Positions 35,321-47,300 of a stretch of DNA of 64,000 bases are shown here, in pieces; within the stretch, counting starts at the first letter, position 1, and every line of letters starts with the position of its first letter. The notes under the pieces were generated by a model. It was not told the DNA's origin. It was given only the letters and a program-made list of their open reading frames with translations, and did not search any database. The stretch is from Sorghum bicolor (taxonomy: Eukaryota > Streptophyta > Magnoliopsida > Poales > Poaceae): NCBI RefSeq assembly GCF_000003195.3, contig NC_012870.2, forward strand, positions 24,296,501-24,360,500. Reading direction: 5' to 3'. Both the position numbers and the translations under genes were made by a program.

Positions 35321-35337
35321 CCCCGGCAACGGCGCCA
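35321..35337 (-). promoter_or_regulatory. Element C primer-binding site (tRNA-Asp type)
   Basis: TGGCGCCGTTGCCGGGG on the element strand, 8 nt after the 5' LTR. This is the sequence known from Athila elements as complementary to the tRNA-Asp 3' end. Confidence 0.85.
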
Positions 35338-35345
35338 GAAATGCT

Positions 35346-36930
35346 TGTTGACACTTCTTAACGCAACCACCGGATATCGGCGACGGCGCCAGAAGTGCCC
35401 TGGTAGGGTAACTCTATTTACTATTGGATAATTCCGCAAGCGCACAGAATGTACCGCTGTAGCACTTCACCAAGGAGTATTCCAAGGTATCGTAATTTAT
35501 ATTTTCCCAAGGGAAAGCGGCTAAGTGTGTTTAACAAAAAGGGGAATGAGATTCCTTGAGTTATCTAGTATCAACTAGTGAATAAGGGTGGTAAATAACG
35601 AATAGGAAGGGTAGTGGTGAATCCAAGGTCCTATGCTAAAGGTAAATGGTAGAGTTAGCTAGGTGGGAGGACAACGAGTGAGTAAAGGACTCCTATGTAT
35701 CTAACTTGACTTCTGTGACTTACTTTAATAGATAATTGCCTTAACTACGCTAGAGCCTTACTAACTGTGTGCGAGGGATAGCCGAGCTGGTAAGACGCTT
35801 AGAAGGTTTTTCACCTAACCCCTTACCGAAAGCGACTATTGGGCTTATGGACGCCTTACCTTTTAAGAACTAGCCTGTACGTGAGGAGAACCTAATGCCG
35901 CCCACGATCTGTCACCTACTAGGGAGTGCGCTCCTACTTTCCGTTCAAGCCAGCGGTAATCAAAGGTAATCTTAAGTATGAGCACCACGCGCACACTTAA
36001 TCCTACAACGCTAACTAGTTGCAGCTAGCTAGAGCTCCTATACAAGATAGGACGATGATGCACACACAGGAGTGGTTACAGGTCACTAACTTCACTAAGA
36101 CAACTATATTACTAAAGTAAATGCACAACAAGACTAAAAGACTTGCACTAAGTAAGAACTCAGTAAAGTAAAGTAAGAATAATATATTAATAAAAGGAAA
36201 GTCTTACAAAAGTAGAAAGGTACAAGAGCTATACCAGACTCTCCAGAAGACGACTCCGGAGACCCCGAGCTTCGCTCGACTCGACTCTAACTCCCACTCT
36301 AGACTAACTACTACTCTACTTGTATGCTTGGAACTTGTAATGCACTTGGCCTTGGAATTGCACACTTGAAATGAAGGATGGAGGCTGCCTTTTATAGAGG
36401 GAGATGGAGTAGGGGTTACTCCATCGCCACGTCATCGATCCGCGTGACATCTTCTCTCCACCCTTGGATCAAACCGACCTCACAACCGCCATTTGATCAA
36501 CGGCAGGGGCAAATCAACATGTGGGACATGTGGGGAAGGTCGGTGGGAGGCCACCGACCCTGGAACCGCCTTTGATGTGGGGTCGGGCGACCCCACTTCT
36601 GGGCCTCTGGGCCCACCAGCAGTGTCCACAGGGGTCCCTTATGTCGGTGGACTAGGTGGCACACCTGGGTCCCACCAAAGAGGGGTCGGGCGACCCCCTC
36701 CCTGTGGGCCCAGGGTGTCACCTGTTGTCCCCTCGATCTCCTCTTGATGATTCTGATGTTGGCTTTGTCAAATAATGTCTTGAATTTGTTGTTCCTGCAT
36801 AAACAAGCTAAGAGTACAAGTGGAACTAGTTATGGATAAAATATGTTCATGTCATGTCGTTTCCCCTTGCAACCGAGGCATGTTGACGGTGTTTTGTATG
36901 TGGATTTCTATGGTATATCCACCGTCAACA
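35346..36930 (-). repeat. Element C 5' LTR (right)
   Basis: 1585 bp, essentially identical to 27709-29293. TATAAAAG on the minus strand is at 36389-36396. It is followed on the plus side by CCGCG (36931-36935), the right copy of the target duplication. Confidence 0.97.
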
Positions 36931-39151
36931 CCGCGGCGACCAGGTTGTCGTCCGACTGACCCTGCTTCCCTTTGCGACCCTTCTTCTTCTTCTTGGGGTC
37001 GCGCGAGCCCGAGGCCTCAGTGGCCTCGGCCTTTTGTTTCCCCTTGGCTATGCCGTCGGAGAAAATGGCACCAACCGCCTCTTCGCCTGAGGCAAAGTTG
37101 GTGGCGATGTCAAGCAGCTGGCTGGTGCTCGTGGGGGTCTTGCGACCGAGCTCGTGTACCAACTCCTTGCAGGTGGTACCGGCGATGAAGGCTCCGATGA
37201 CATCAGAGTCAGTGATGTTGGGGAGCTCGGTGCATTGCTTGGAGAATCGCATGATGAAGTCTCGGAGGGACTCATCGGGCTTCTGCCGGCAGCTCCTGAG
37301 GTCCCAGGAGTTTCCAGGACGCACATATGTACCCTGGAAGTTCCCGACGAAGATCCTGACCAAGTCAGCCTAGTCGTGGATCATGCGCTCAGGGAGGTGC
37401 TCGAGCCATACTCTGGCCGTATCGGCCAGGTGGAGTGGCAGGTTACGGATGATGAGCAAGTCATCTTCTGCCCCGCCCAGCTGACATGCTAGGCGGTAGT
37501 CCGCTAGCCAGAGCTCAGGGTTGGTTTCCCCCGAGTACTTGGTGAGGTTAGCGGGCTGTCGAAATCGTGCCGGGAATTTGGCCCTACGGATGGCCTCGCT
37601 GAAGACGCGGGGGCCCAGAGGCTCTGGCGATGTGCTGCGGTCGTGGTCGGGGTCGTACCTCCCGCCTCGGCACGGTCGATAGCGCTGAGACTCGGCCTCG
37701 TCCCTGTCACGCCGTCTGGCCCGGGCGTCCGCGTTGGCCCCAACGCGTTCATGGACAGATGGGGCCCTGTCGCCCCCTTGCGGGTTAGGGGGCGGTGGAC
37801 CCTGCACCGTTGGTGCCCTGTTAGGAGGGGGTCGGTCCCCTTGGCGTCTCGTGCCGTGGGACTGCGATGCAGAACTTTCCGCGTTCTGCACCACAGCTTG
37901 CTCCAGAAGGCCACGTAGCCCCTGGCGCACCCTCCTTCCCTCAGGAGTCAATGGCTCGGGCATCGCTCTGAGGAGTGCTGCAGCCATCACGTTCTAGCTG
38001 GCCGTGCTGAAGACTAGGGGGTTGTCAACCCCTTCGTCCTCGATAATGCGGCGGTTGACGTCCCGGGCGCGGCGTCTAGCCTTGCCCCCGTCCCCACGGC
38101 CGGACTGGTCTTGGACCAGGGTTTCGCGGAGTTGGCGGAGGCGTACGCGCTCTTCCTCGAGCCTGGCCTCCAGCTCGTTGAGCTGTTCGAGGTCAGGGCG
38201 CTGCCCCGCGAGCTCCAGGGTAGGTTCCGGGAGTTGTGTTGGGAGGTGGAGTGGCGTTCCCCTGCCTAGAGGGTCCTACACCCCCTTGAGAGTTGGGGGC
38301 GCTCCTCCAACCTCGAGGTTAAAACACTCTCATGACGGATCGTAGCCGTCGTCGTCGGAGTCAGAGTAGCTGAGGCAATAGTTGCTAGCCTCTAGAAAAC
38401 GCATGAAAGTTTCCGGATCGCCACAACCGGAAAAGTCAGCACCGGCCCACTCGTCGTCTCCTGAGGTAGGATCCTCAGGGTACGACAAAATGGGTGGTGT
38501 AGCGATAATGTCTAGGGTTGACCTCAGGTGGTGCCCCGGAAGATCCGCGTATGCACTTAGTGAAGTGCTCACGGAAGAGGCGTAAGTGGCGGCTGCGTTC
38601 CGGAGTCCGAAAGGGAGCTCGGGAGGTGCCGCGGTCTTTCCTCCATCCGTAGGCGGAGGATGACGAGAAGTCGAGGCCCCCTGGTCCCTCTTCTGAGGAG
38701 GGGGCGGGAGTCGTGCTTTGCTCTTCGACCGGGGCGGAACAGGAGGTCGTGAGGATCCCTTGTTGGTCCGTGGAGTGGAGCTTGATGCTCCGCGGGCTCT
38801 TCCTCTAGCACCTGTCGGGCTAGAGGAGTGGGCGATCTGGTGAGGAATATGCGGGGGGAGGGCCGGAGGGACCCTTGCCTCGGTGGTAGGGTCAGAGATC
38901 CTAGACCTCTGACGCCCCCGTTGGGCACCCCCTGCATGGTGCCTCGATCGCCTCCCACGCACTGGCTGCGATGGGATCGGCTCGGGGCGAGGCTCGGCGT
39001 CACCACATGGTGGGAGGAGGACCATGTCATAGCCGGAGCCAAGCGACATGAACTCCAAACTCCCAAACATCATGATGGTACCGAGGCGAAGTGGGTGGAA
39101 TCCGTCAGCCATCCGGGCTTTCCCCAGTAGGGAAAGATGGATGCCACGCAA
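36931..39151 (-). pseudogene. Element A gag (broken, interrupted by element C)
   Basis: Blocks in element order: an N-terminal low-complexity Ser/Pro/Arg-rich part (39151-38330, ending in a stop), a second part (37990-37370) leading into the gag core (YSGETNPELWLADYRL ... LPLHLADTARVWLEHLP), and the rest of the core with a lysine-rich tail (37363-36931; ...PKKKKKGRKG). A TAG at 37370-37372 stands where tryptophan is expected in the gag core (HD-W-ADL). After DNLVAA the frame runs into element C and resumes at 27703 on its other side. It is non-functional. Confidence 0.85.
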
Positions 39152-39158
39152 AATGCCC

Positions 39159-39173
39159 CTACCTGGCGCACCA
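39159..39173 (-). promoter_or_regulatory. Element A primer-binding site
   Basis: TGGTGCGCCAGGTAG on the element strand, 2 nt after the 5' LTR end (CGCCGACA). It differs from element B's site at a single base. Confidence 0.7.
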
Positions 39174-39175
39174 AC

Positions 39176-40185
39176 TGTCGGCGTCTAGACTCGTGGTCTA
39201 GACACAAACGAGTATAAGTATGCGTGTCTCCCTAACCCGAATGGTGATGCAAGTGAAACACAGAGAGTTTATACTGGTTCGGGCTAAGGATGCCCTACGT
39301 CCAGTGTGAGATCGGGGGTCTGTATTGCCTTGCACCCAAAAGGTGCTTGTAGTAGGGGTGTACAAGCAGGTTGCGAGAGAGGGCTAAATCCCAAGTCTCG
39401 GCTTTGTGTGGTGGACGGAGCACTGCTAGCTACTCTGCGTGGAAGCTCGCTTGGAGTGTGGTGTGTTTAGTGTTGTGTGGATGGCCATATGTTGTGAGCC
39501 CTGGCTCCCCTTTTATAGTCTCAAGGGGGCACAGGTTTTTACATGTGTGATTGGAGATTTCCTCTGCTCAGTGGTGAAGCCACAGTCCCGACCCTGTAGA
39601 AGCTCTCCCATCCCATCCTTGAGGCATGGCTGACAGTATGGTGGCTCCTGTGGAGGTTTACCGAGCCCTGTTGGAGTCGTGAGGGTCGGGTCGATGATAC
39701 TGCTCCTTTGTCCTGTAATAGTAGGAAAAGACAGCTAATAGTGACACTGGTTAATCTCTCCCATTCCTCTTTTACTGTGAGGCGGTACAACACAGTGAAA
39801 GAGGTAAGGCCACAGTGACCAGGGTGGTTGGAATAGTCGCCACCATGCTCTGCTGCGATATGGGAGTCACTGCGCCTGTCACGTCGTGGGTACGAGCGTC
39901 GTGCGTTGGAAGCCTTGCTCTGTGATGGAGGATCGGGCGAAGCGGCGTCGACGCCCGAGCCCTAGGGGGGTCGGGCGAGGCGGAACTCGCATCCGAGGCC
40001 CGAAGGGGTCGGGCGAGGCGGAACTTGCGCCCGAGGCCAAAGGGGTCGGGCGAGCCGTGGTTTGGGCCCGAAGCCCAGGAGTAAGACGAGACGGGGCCCG
40101 TGCCCTGGTGATTGCGGATGGTTTGCTTTGTCTCTTGCGATTTTTATTACTCTGATTTTGGGTATCCTTTTTATGGTACCCAACA
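39176..40185 (-). repeat. Element A 5' LTR, complete
   Basis: 1010 bp, TGTCGGCGTC...GTACCCAACA on the plus strand. TATAAAAG on the minus strand is at 39510-39517. The right half matches 4423-4898. It contains repeated 'ggggtcgggcgaggcggaact' words (about 39967, 40006, 40045). To its right begins non-element DNA. Confidence 0.93.
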
Positions 40186-40498
40186 CTTCTCTCTCATCTG
40201 ATAAAACTCCTTCATTTAATGATCCTGACAAATCAGCAATTTTGCTTATGGCATCCTATTTAACGTGCATGACACTCCCATAAAACATACATTGAGACTG
40301 GCCTAATAATGCTCATGATTCTCAATGTTATGTTCTTCAGACACTGCCTCTTATAACCTTACCAGATGTACGATTACTTATAGCTTTTAACAGCTTTTAA
40401 TAAATGGGAATTATGTTTCTCGTTAAAAAAAAAACCCCTTAGTGCTCGCTTCCATCCCTCAACAGTCAAACTGGTAACTTGAGCCTCCCTTGACTTTA

Positions 40499-40711
40499 GG
40501 CCTTTTTCAGTTTGGATACGGTAGTACTTTTGTTTTAATTTAATAAATATTATCCAATCATGAACTAACTAAGCTCAAAAAAATCATCTCATGATTTCTA
40601 GACAAACTGTACAATTAGTTTTTGTTCTATTTATATTTAATGCTCTATGTATGTGCTAAAAGATTTGATGTGATGAGAAATCTTAAATTTTTTTAGAAAC
40701 TAAACAAGACC
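40499..40711. mobile_element. MITE copy 2 (GGCCTTGTTTAG family), TTA target duplication
   Basis: 213 bp. The left end GGCCTTTTTCAGTTT pairs with the right end AAACTAAACAAGACC. It is flanked by TTA on both sides (40496-40498 and 40712-40714), as in the PIF/Harbinger superfamily. It lies in opposite orientation to the neighbouring copy. Confidence 0.8.
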
Positions 40712-40728
40712 TTATTTGTTAGGTGTAA

Positions 40729-40970
40729 GGCCTTGTTTAGTTCACCACAAAAACCCAAAATTTTTCAAGATTCTCCGTCACATCGAATCTTGCGACACAT
40801 GCATAAAGCATTAAATATAGTCAAAAACAAAAACTAATTACATAATTTGTCTATAAATCACAAGATGAATCTTTTAAGCCTAATTAGTCCATAATTAGAG
40901 AATATTTGCCATAAATAAACAAAAGTGCTACGGTGCCATGAACCAAAAATTTTTCAAACTAAACAAGGCC
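40729..40970. mobile_element. MITE copy 3 (GGCCTTGTTTAG family)
   Basis: 242 bp from GGCCTTGTTTAGTTC to AACTAAACAAGGCC. It carries the family words 'ccgtcacatcgaatctt', 'gcattaaatatag' and 'acaaaagtgctacggt'. Flanking triplets are TAA and TAG. It lies about 330 bp downstream of the splicing-factor stop codon, in or near its 3' untranslated region. Confidence 0.85.
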
Positions 40971-41302
40971 TAGAGGCCCAACAGTGCTAGCAAGGACCTA
41001 GTTGTGACCAAATAGTGATGGCCAAACGGGTCGCATGGCCTGAGTTTGTTGATGTCCAGAAAATTAACCATATATAAGAACAAGCCTTGATATCATTTGG
41101 CATTTCATTCGGTGGACAAATAATGGTTGGTCACTATGTGACGCCGTAAATAAAGTACATAAAACATTGTATTGACGCCCAGTGCTGTAACTATCCTGTC
41201 ATACAATCAATAAGGTGTTCGTCTAGTCTACCATCCAACAATACAGCACTTGCGAACACTACGAGCACAGTAGCCAACTGGCCAACTCTTCCCCGTGTAT
41301 GC

Positions 41303-44300
41303 TCACAAGTTTGGAAACTTTGTACTGTACTCCTGAGCCGACTGCAGGAAATAAAGGAAATGTTTTAAAAAAGATCAAATACAAATTAGGAACAAGTTAT
41401 CCATTAAGAAACATGGCATCTAGAATTCGAGATGACATTACCATAAATGTTGCTGTAATCATCTTTCCCGCAAACCATCTTCCATGAAGTGCTTGTTGGG
41501 CCTTCCCTGCTGCAGCCACACTATCGAACTGCAGATACACAAAGCCTGCAGTATTTCTGCTCCAACAGCAAAACAAGTGACATGTTAGTTGATCGGAAGT
41601 TGAGAATAGAAAACATGGCCACATAAAATAAGCCTGTAGTTTCAGAACCGAAGTAAGCATCATTTGAAAAAGGAACAAACTAAACTGCAGCAGATTTTTT
41701 AAAAAATACTCAAATTAGGAATAGATAGAACATAAATATAATTGAGTTGATTAAGTAGACCAAAGTCACATTACACTACTATTGTTAGGACAGCCAAGAC
41801 AAATTCCACTCTCTGTCCAAATTATACTTTTGACTTGTCCTAAGTCAAACTTTTCTAACTTTGACCCAGTTTTTAGAAAAATATAGTAATAACATCTACA
41901 AGTTTAAATAAATGCACTATCAAAATATATTTCATGGAGAATTTAGGGAAACTAATTTGATGTCGTATATGTAGGTGATTTTTCTATAAACTTAACTAAG
42001 TTGAACTATTATTTCAAACGGAAGGATATTGAACGATGGGAAAGCTAACTTACTTGTCAACAAAAATATGCTTCACTGCACCAAACTTGGAACATTCATC
42101 TTGGACATCATCTCTAATATCCAAGTCAAAATCAGGATCCGTCTGAAAAGTAAAAAAAAGTACAAAAAAAACCCTTCTCGTCAGTCAGGTCAACGTACAA
42201 ATGCCAAGACAAATTTTGAATCAGTCAAATAAAATCATCATGCCCGTGGCATGCCTAGAATACATGAACAAACACAGGTGCAAAAGAGGAATACCTCCAA
42301 TGCTGGGTCAAACATGTTTTTAAGCAACAAGAATTCTGTAGGTGTAGACATGATCACATTCTGAGTGGTAACAGGAAGCACAGGTGCCCCAGGAACTGAT
42401 CCAACAGCAGCAACTGTTGGTGATAGAAGAGAAGCAGCTCCTGGAGCCCCAATAACTGAAGTAGCTGGTAAAGACACTCCAGCAGCACCAATACCACCAG
42501 TTAAGCTGTAGATAACCAAAAAAAAAAGGTCAACAACACGCAAATAGCAAATTATTAGTATAACTATCAGAGGCAACCAAAACTCTGTAGATAGTGAAAC
42601 AAACTCCATGAAGAATGAACTTAACAATCAACATGCCAGGAAAAATAAATCCTGATGCTAACATGTACATCAGTAAAATAGGCTTTGGTACAAAACGATG
42701 ATCCCAATACGCTTTAATTAGAAAATTCATAGAGGACTTTTATTCTATTTATCTAATTCTTCAAAGCAGTGAAACCCCATCCCCAATGGTATGTTGGAGG
42801 TGACAGCAATCTGTGGACGGTCACTGGAATAACACCATAGGACATAAGCTAGAGGTGTGCAGTGCAACCTTGTTAACCTGATTTTAGTATAGCTGCACAA
42901 ATTGACAAAAGATTTTCAATCTACTATTGACAAATAACCCTAGTTAAAGAAGTTAACAACTGAACTCAGGAATGGAGCCAAATTGATCCAGTCATGCCAA
43001 GTGCACTCTGTAGACTCAACAAATACCTGGTTGCAGTACCACTCCTGTCCAATTTGAGCATAAGGGCAGCTCTGGAGCTTGCATTTAGTGCCTGCGCATG
43101 TTTAACAAATGCATCAAATAGAGCAAAATCCTCTAGCAAGAAGCATTGATATATGTAGTATGACTGGTTGACCACCCCATTCCCCAGTATTCCCCTTTAG
43201 CATAATGCATTAATGCCAAACTACCAAGTGAAGTGGTAACATCAGAACAGTTTAGAGGCTATGAGAGGTCTGAATGATGGAAAAAAATAAGGTGAATGTA
43301 AGTATTCATATGTTTAGCCCCGTACATTCATTGCCAACACATTGCCAATTCTACAAGATACGACAGAATACAAACAGCACAATTTATATGAATCAAGCTA
43401 TGATATGCAGCCCAGCTGTTCTCCTCTTCTGACATATGTAGCTTGCAAATCATAATAATATAGAAGATAGAATAATCTGAATTCCTTATGAATAAAAAAG
43501 TAATCACAAACATGAGTCAACTATGTACATTCTAGCTTCCTATCATATACAACTCAACAAGTCTTTCAATGTGAAACCATTCTATCCAAATGCCTAACAA
43601 GAACACATAAATCTTGATAGTTGCACAACCCTTCAGAAAGGATAAATTAAATATCTCGACATATTTTTTGTATAAGACTATTATATGTGAACGGAACCCC
43701 CAAAATTCTGAAGATTCTGTTTGTGATATATATGCAAGGTTAAATCCTCTGCTTTGCCCAAATATCAAGGTTCAAAAACTTATAAAAGGCATAGAAATCC
43801 CAGTTATACAAGGTTATCCAACATGTTGAACCAAATAAGTTCACCCACCAAGCCTCCACCTTCATCATCATCTAAATCTCCAGTAGTTGCTCCACTAGCC
43901 TGCACTCCCACATGATCAGTAACAGCTGAAACCTGGTTGAAGGAAAAAACAAGGGTGTTAAATGGATGGACTATTGTCAACAATATATTATCTGTTCTGT
44001 AAACCACATGATTGCTATGAAATGTTACCTTAATAACTCTGCCGGCAATATCAAGCTGCCCATTCAAGCTCTGTGCAGCTTTTGCATCTTCAAGCCGTGC
44101 AAACTGCATGGCACAACATAGTAAGAATAAACACAGACATGGTTAATGGTGGAGCTTCAGGGGAAAAACTTACCTGAATAAAACCATAACCTTTGCACAA
44201 TCCAGTCATTGGATCTAGAGGAAGCTGTACAAGCTCCACTTGCCCAAATGGTTCAAATACCTGGAGACAGAAACTTATCATCACACACAATGTATAGTGA

Positions 44301-47300
44301 GGAACTAAATACAAGTAGCAGTCATTCGGTCATTCCTATTCGGACATGATGAAAAACATCCTTAAACTAAAACATGATATAGACATGGAGAACTATTTCT
44401 CCACAAAACAACATGCAGCAACGAACAAAACTATTTTGTCAACAGTAGTTTTGGTCACATTAAATTTTAGGCACCACAAGTGAAACCCTGAATCTCACAG
44501 GACTAACTGAAGCCCAACAGTTATTTAGTACACCTTTATTAAAATGAAGTACCAACATATCTCAATATATAAACAAATAATTAATTGACACGATATACTT
44601 AAAACTTTTGCTATTGCCTCAGTGGTTTTTTCCATCACGAATTTGAAAAAATTATATAGTGAAAAAAAAATGATAAATGAATAGCTTATAAGCGGGGTGA
44701 GCAATACAAGATTGTATCAAATGTACCTGTCTCAATTGGTCTTCAGTAATATTTGAGTGAAGATTGCCAACATACAATTTTCTTGCTCCACCTGAAGCCG
44801 CACCACCTGAAGTCGCATTTGACTGAACCAAGTTCTTTTCAGCCTCAGATGGCTTAACCATCACTGCTTGTCCAAGCAGCGGTTGACCAGACAGAGCAAT
44901 TGCCATTGGAACAGACATGACGTCGTAAAACTCAATGTACCTGCAAATTTAGATATATGTTTAGTACAAACATCGAAGCGTCCAAGAAAAGATGTCTTCC
45001 TGTAAAAGAAAAAAGAAAGAGCAATAAGTGGGGCATCAAATGTTAAGATATTTCAATTTTTCACAGAAAACTTCAGGCATTTTGATCAAAATTTGTGTAG
45101 GAGGTTTTCGAACTTGGTTCTTGGGTGCCCCCTTTATTGCCTAGAAACCTGCACCAAGTGTTTGTCAAATACACTGGAATCAAACTGTCCTCGACTGCTG
45201 ACTGACATCAGAATGATCTAATATTCCATCTTACTTGTAAATTGCCGATAATCCCAGCAGGTAGACCAAATTAAAAATTTCAGTGTGCAATCCTGTTGAG
45301 TATGACAAATGATGAAAAATGATCCCCAGAAAAATGGCAAACATGAACTACAAAAGATGCGCACACAATTATATGGCCACTAATAGCTTTTTCTTAAAAA
45401 AAGGAAAAAATGATAGGCAACAGTCGCAAAATGAGCTTTATTTTGATAGAAGTAAATCCCCAAATACAAGGAAGTTGATCCGCAACACTAATATTTTTGC
45501 AGGAATCAAGCCGAATTAAAAAAGATCAAGTATTAGGACAACCATTTAGAAAGATAGTCTTATTGCACTCGAAAAAACTAACAAATGAAAATGCACTCGA
45601 CAAAATTGGCAGCTTGGTTAGCTTTGGTTAAGCATATAAATATGGATTGAATCTTTTGTAATGTCATTGCTTTTGGGCAATGAAATTCGGTTCGTCCATG
45701 GTGGGAAAAATATACTTTTAAGGTTTCCTGAGCACAAGTGTATGCTGCCATCCAGGACACAATCAAAATCCTAACCCGCCATTTTATGTGGCAGAATTCT
45801 GGAGATACTAAAGCTAAACTCCAGACAATGCCCCCACAAATATGCTAACCGCAAACACTAATAAACACATGTTTAGTACATCTCTAGATTACCGCACAAA
45901 TTGGGGTTATAACAGGAATACAATGCTCACCCAACTCCTTTAGAACGTCTTGAGTTTCGATCCATGATAAGACGAACATCACGAACCTGGAAAAGGTTAA
46001 CATAAACATTAGAAATTAGCTATCAAATCATTAAAATCCCAATTTACCATATGAGAAATGTTATGCTCTTTTCACAGAAGTAGACACATGTGAGATTGTA
46101 AGCATATAACATTCTTAAATATGCTCTTACATTTGAATGATATAAATTGTCTCATGTGGACATTTGGTAAACAAAAAATCCATTTCACTAAAAATAGCAA
46201 TGTGTGACATTATATGTTTTACTTTGTGGGGGGACATTAGCAAACAAATGCCTACAGCATCAAATGCTGATGAATTGCCCAACTAATAGCAATAAATACA
46301 ATAACCTGGAAGCATCTTACCTTCCCAGCCCTTGAGAAAAACTCATAAACATCTCTTTCGTCTGCCTTCAAAGATAGCTGCAGTAATGCTTACTAACATT
46401 AGTTTAATGGATCAATGTATAAACTAGTACGGTAGAGAACTTTTTTAAAAAATCAACCTGGAAGGCAAATACTGTCCTCTGGTCCCTTTCTGGATCAACT
46501 TCTGGCTCTGCCCCATCATCTTTCCTACGCCTTCACAACGACAAAAGAAAACATATTTAACGAAGCAGCATAAACAATGCATGAAGCACTAAAAAATAGA
46601 ATTGTGACTATTATTATATGATCGTTTATTAATAATATTAATCCCTGATAAGCACAAATAACCAAATGTGTCCAAGAACCCTAACTGTGCCAGCCCAATC
46701 CATGTCCCCCAACTGTGCCAGCCCAATCCATGTTGTTAACTTGCAAGTACTCCACAAGGATTTGATAAAAAAAAGAATGGTGACCTGATATCTTGAGTCA
46801 GGCCCAATTGCAGATACCATCTGAAGACGGCTCTATCGTATCATATCTGCGAGTTCCCATATTAATATTCAATATTCAAACTTAACAACCCTAGATGATA
46901 ATATAACAGTAAACTACAGTCATATGTTAGCAGCCCTACAAACACTGGTGATTGGTACTAATGCCCTATAAACACTGGTGATTGGTACTAATGCAAACTC
47001 ACTGTGTTTGACATGTATGTGCCCAAAGAAAGTCATTAAGCTACTACATATAAGTTGCACACTACAACACATAGCTATACAAAATCTCTACAGCAACAGA
47101 GAATCATCATGTGCACTCAATCAAGCAAATCCAACCCCCAGCTCTACTCTCTTAAAGACTTAAAGCTTGTACAGACGCTTACAAGAACAAGCACCAAGAT
47201 GACAAAATGTTGGTTTTGGTAGCTGACCCTACAAAGGGTTTGGAACTAGAAACTTAGCCTCTATGAATCACATAACCTTTACCAATTGACAGTTACAACG

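Larger units (their letters stand above)
27709..36930 (-). mobile_element. Element C: non-autonomous Athila-like Ty3-gypsy retrotransposon
   Basis: A 9.2-kb minus-strand element with two 1585-bp LTRs differing at only two positions that I could find (28350 region and 28556 region). Element order: LTR, PBS for tRNA-Asp (35321-35337), gag-protease ORF (33139-35202), a spacer with palindromes, a second ORF (30688-32064), a non-coding stretch, a polypurine tract (GCTTGGGGGATCT on the element strand, 29294-29306) and LTR. No reverse transcriptase or integrase is present, so it must rely on an autonomous partner. Both ORFs are open. It lies in element A's gag. Low LTR divergence makes it the youngest large insertion in the window. 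Confidence 0.92.
4423..40185 (-). mobile_element. Element A: Tat-lineage Ty3-gypsy retrotransposon, nested
   Basis: Outermost element of the nest, transcribed on the minus strand. In element order it has: 5' LTR (39176-40185), primer-binding site (39159-39173), gag (36931-39151, continuing at 27599-27703), protease/RT/RNase H/integrase (23453-27599), an opposite-strand gene (19502-22857), a 3' non-coding part (18885-19500 joined to 4899-5607) and a truncated 3' LTR (4423-4898). Elements B and C and the solo LTR D account for about 22.5 kb of the span, leaving roughly 13.3 kb of A itself. Two RNase H domains in pol and an extra opposite-strand ORF are known features of the Tat lineage. Many stops and frameshifts, and an altered RT catalytic motif, make it non-functional. 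LTR overlap divergence is 14 substitutions in about 453 bp by hand count. Confidence 0.85.
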
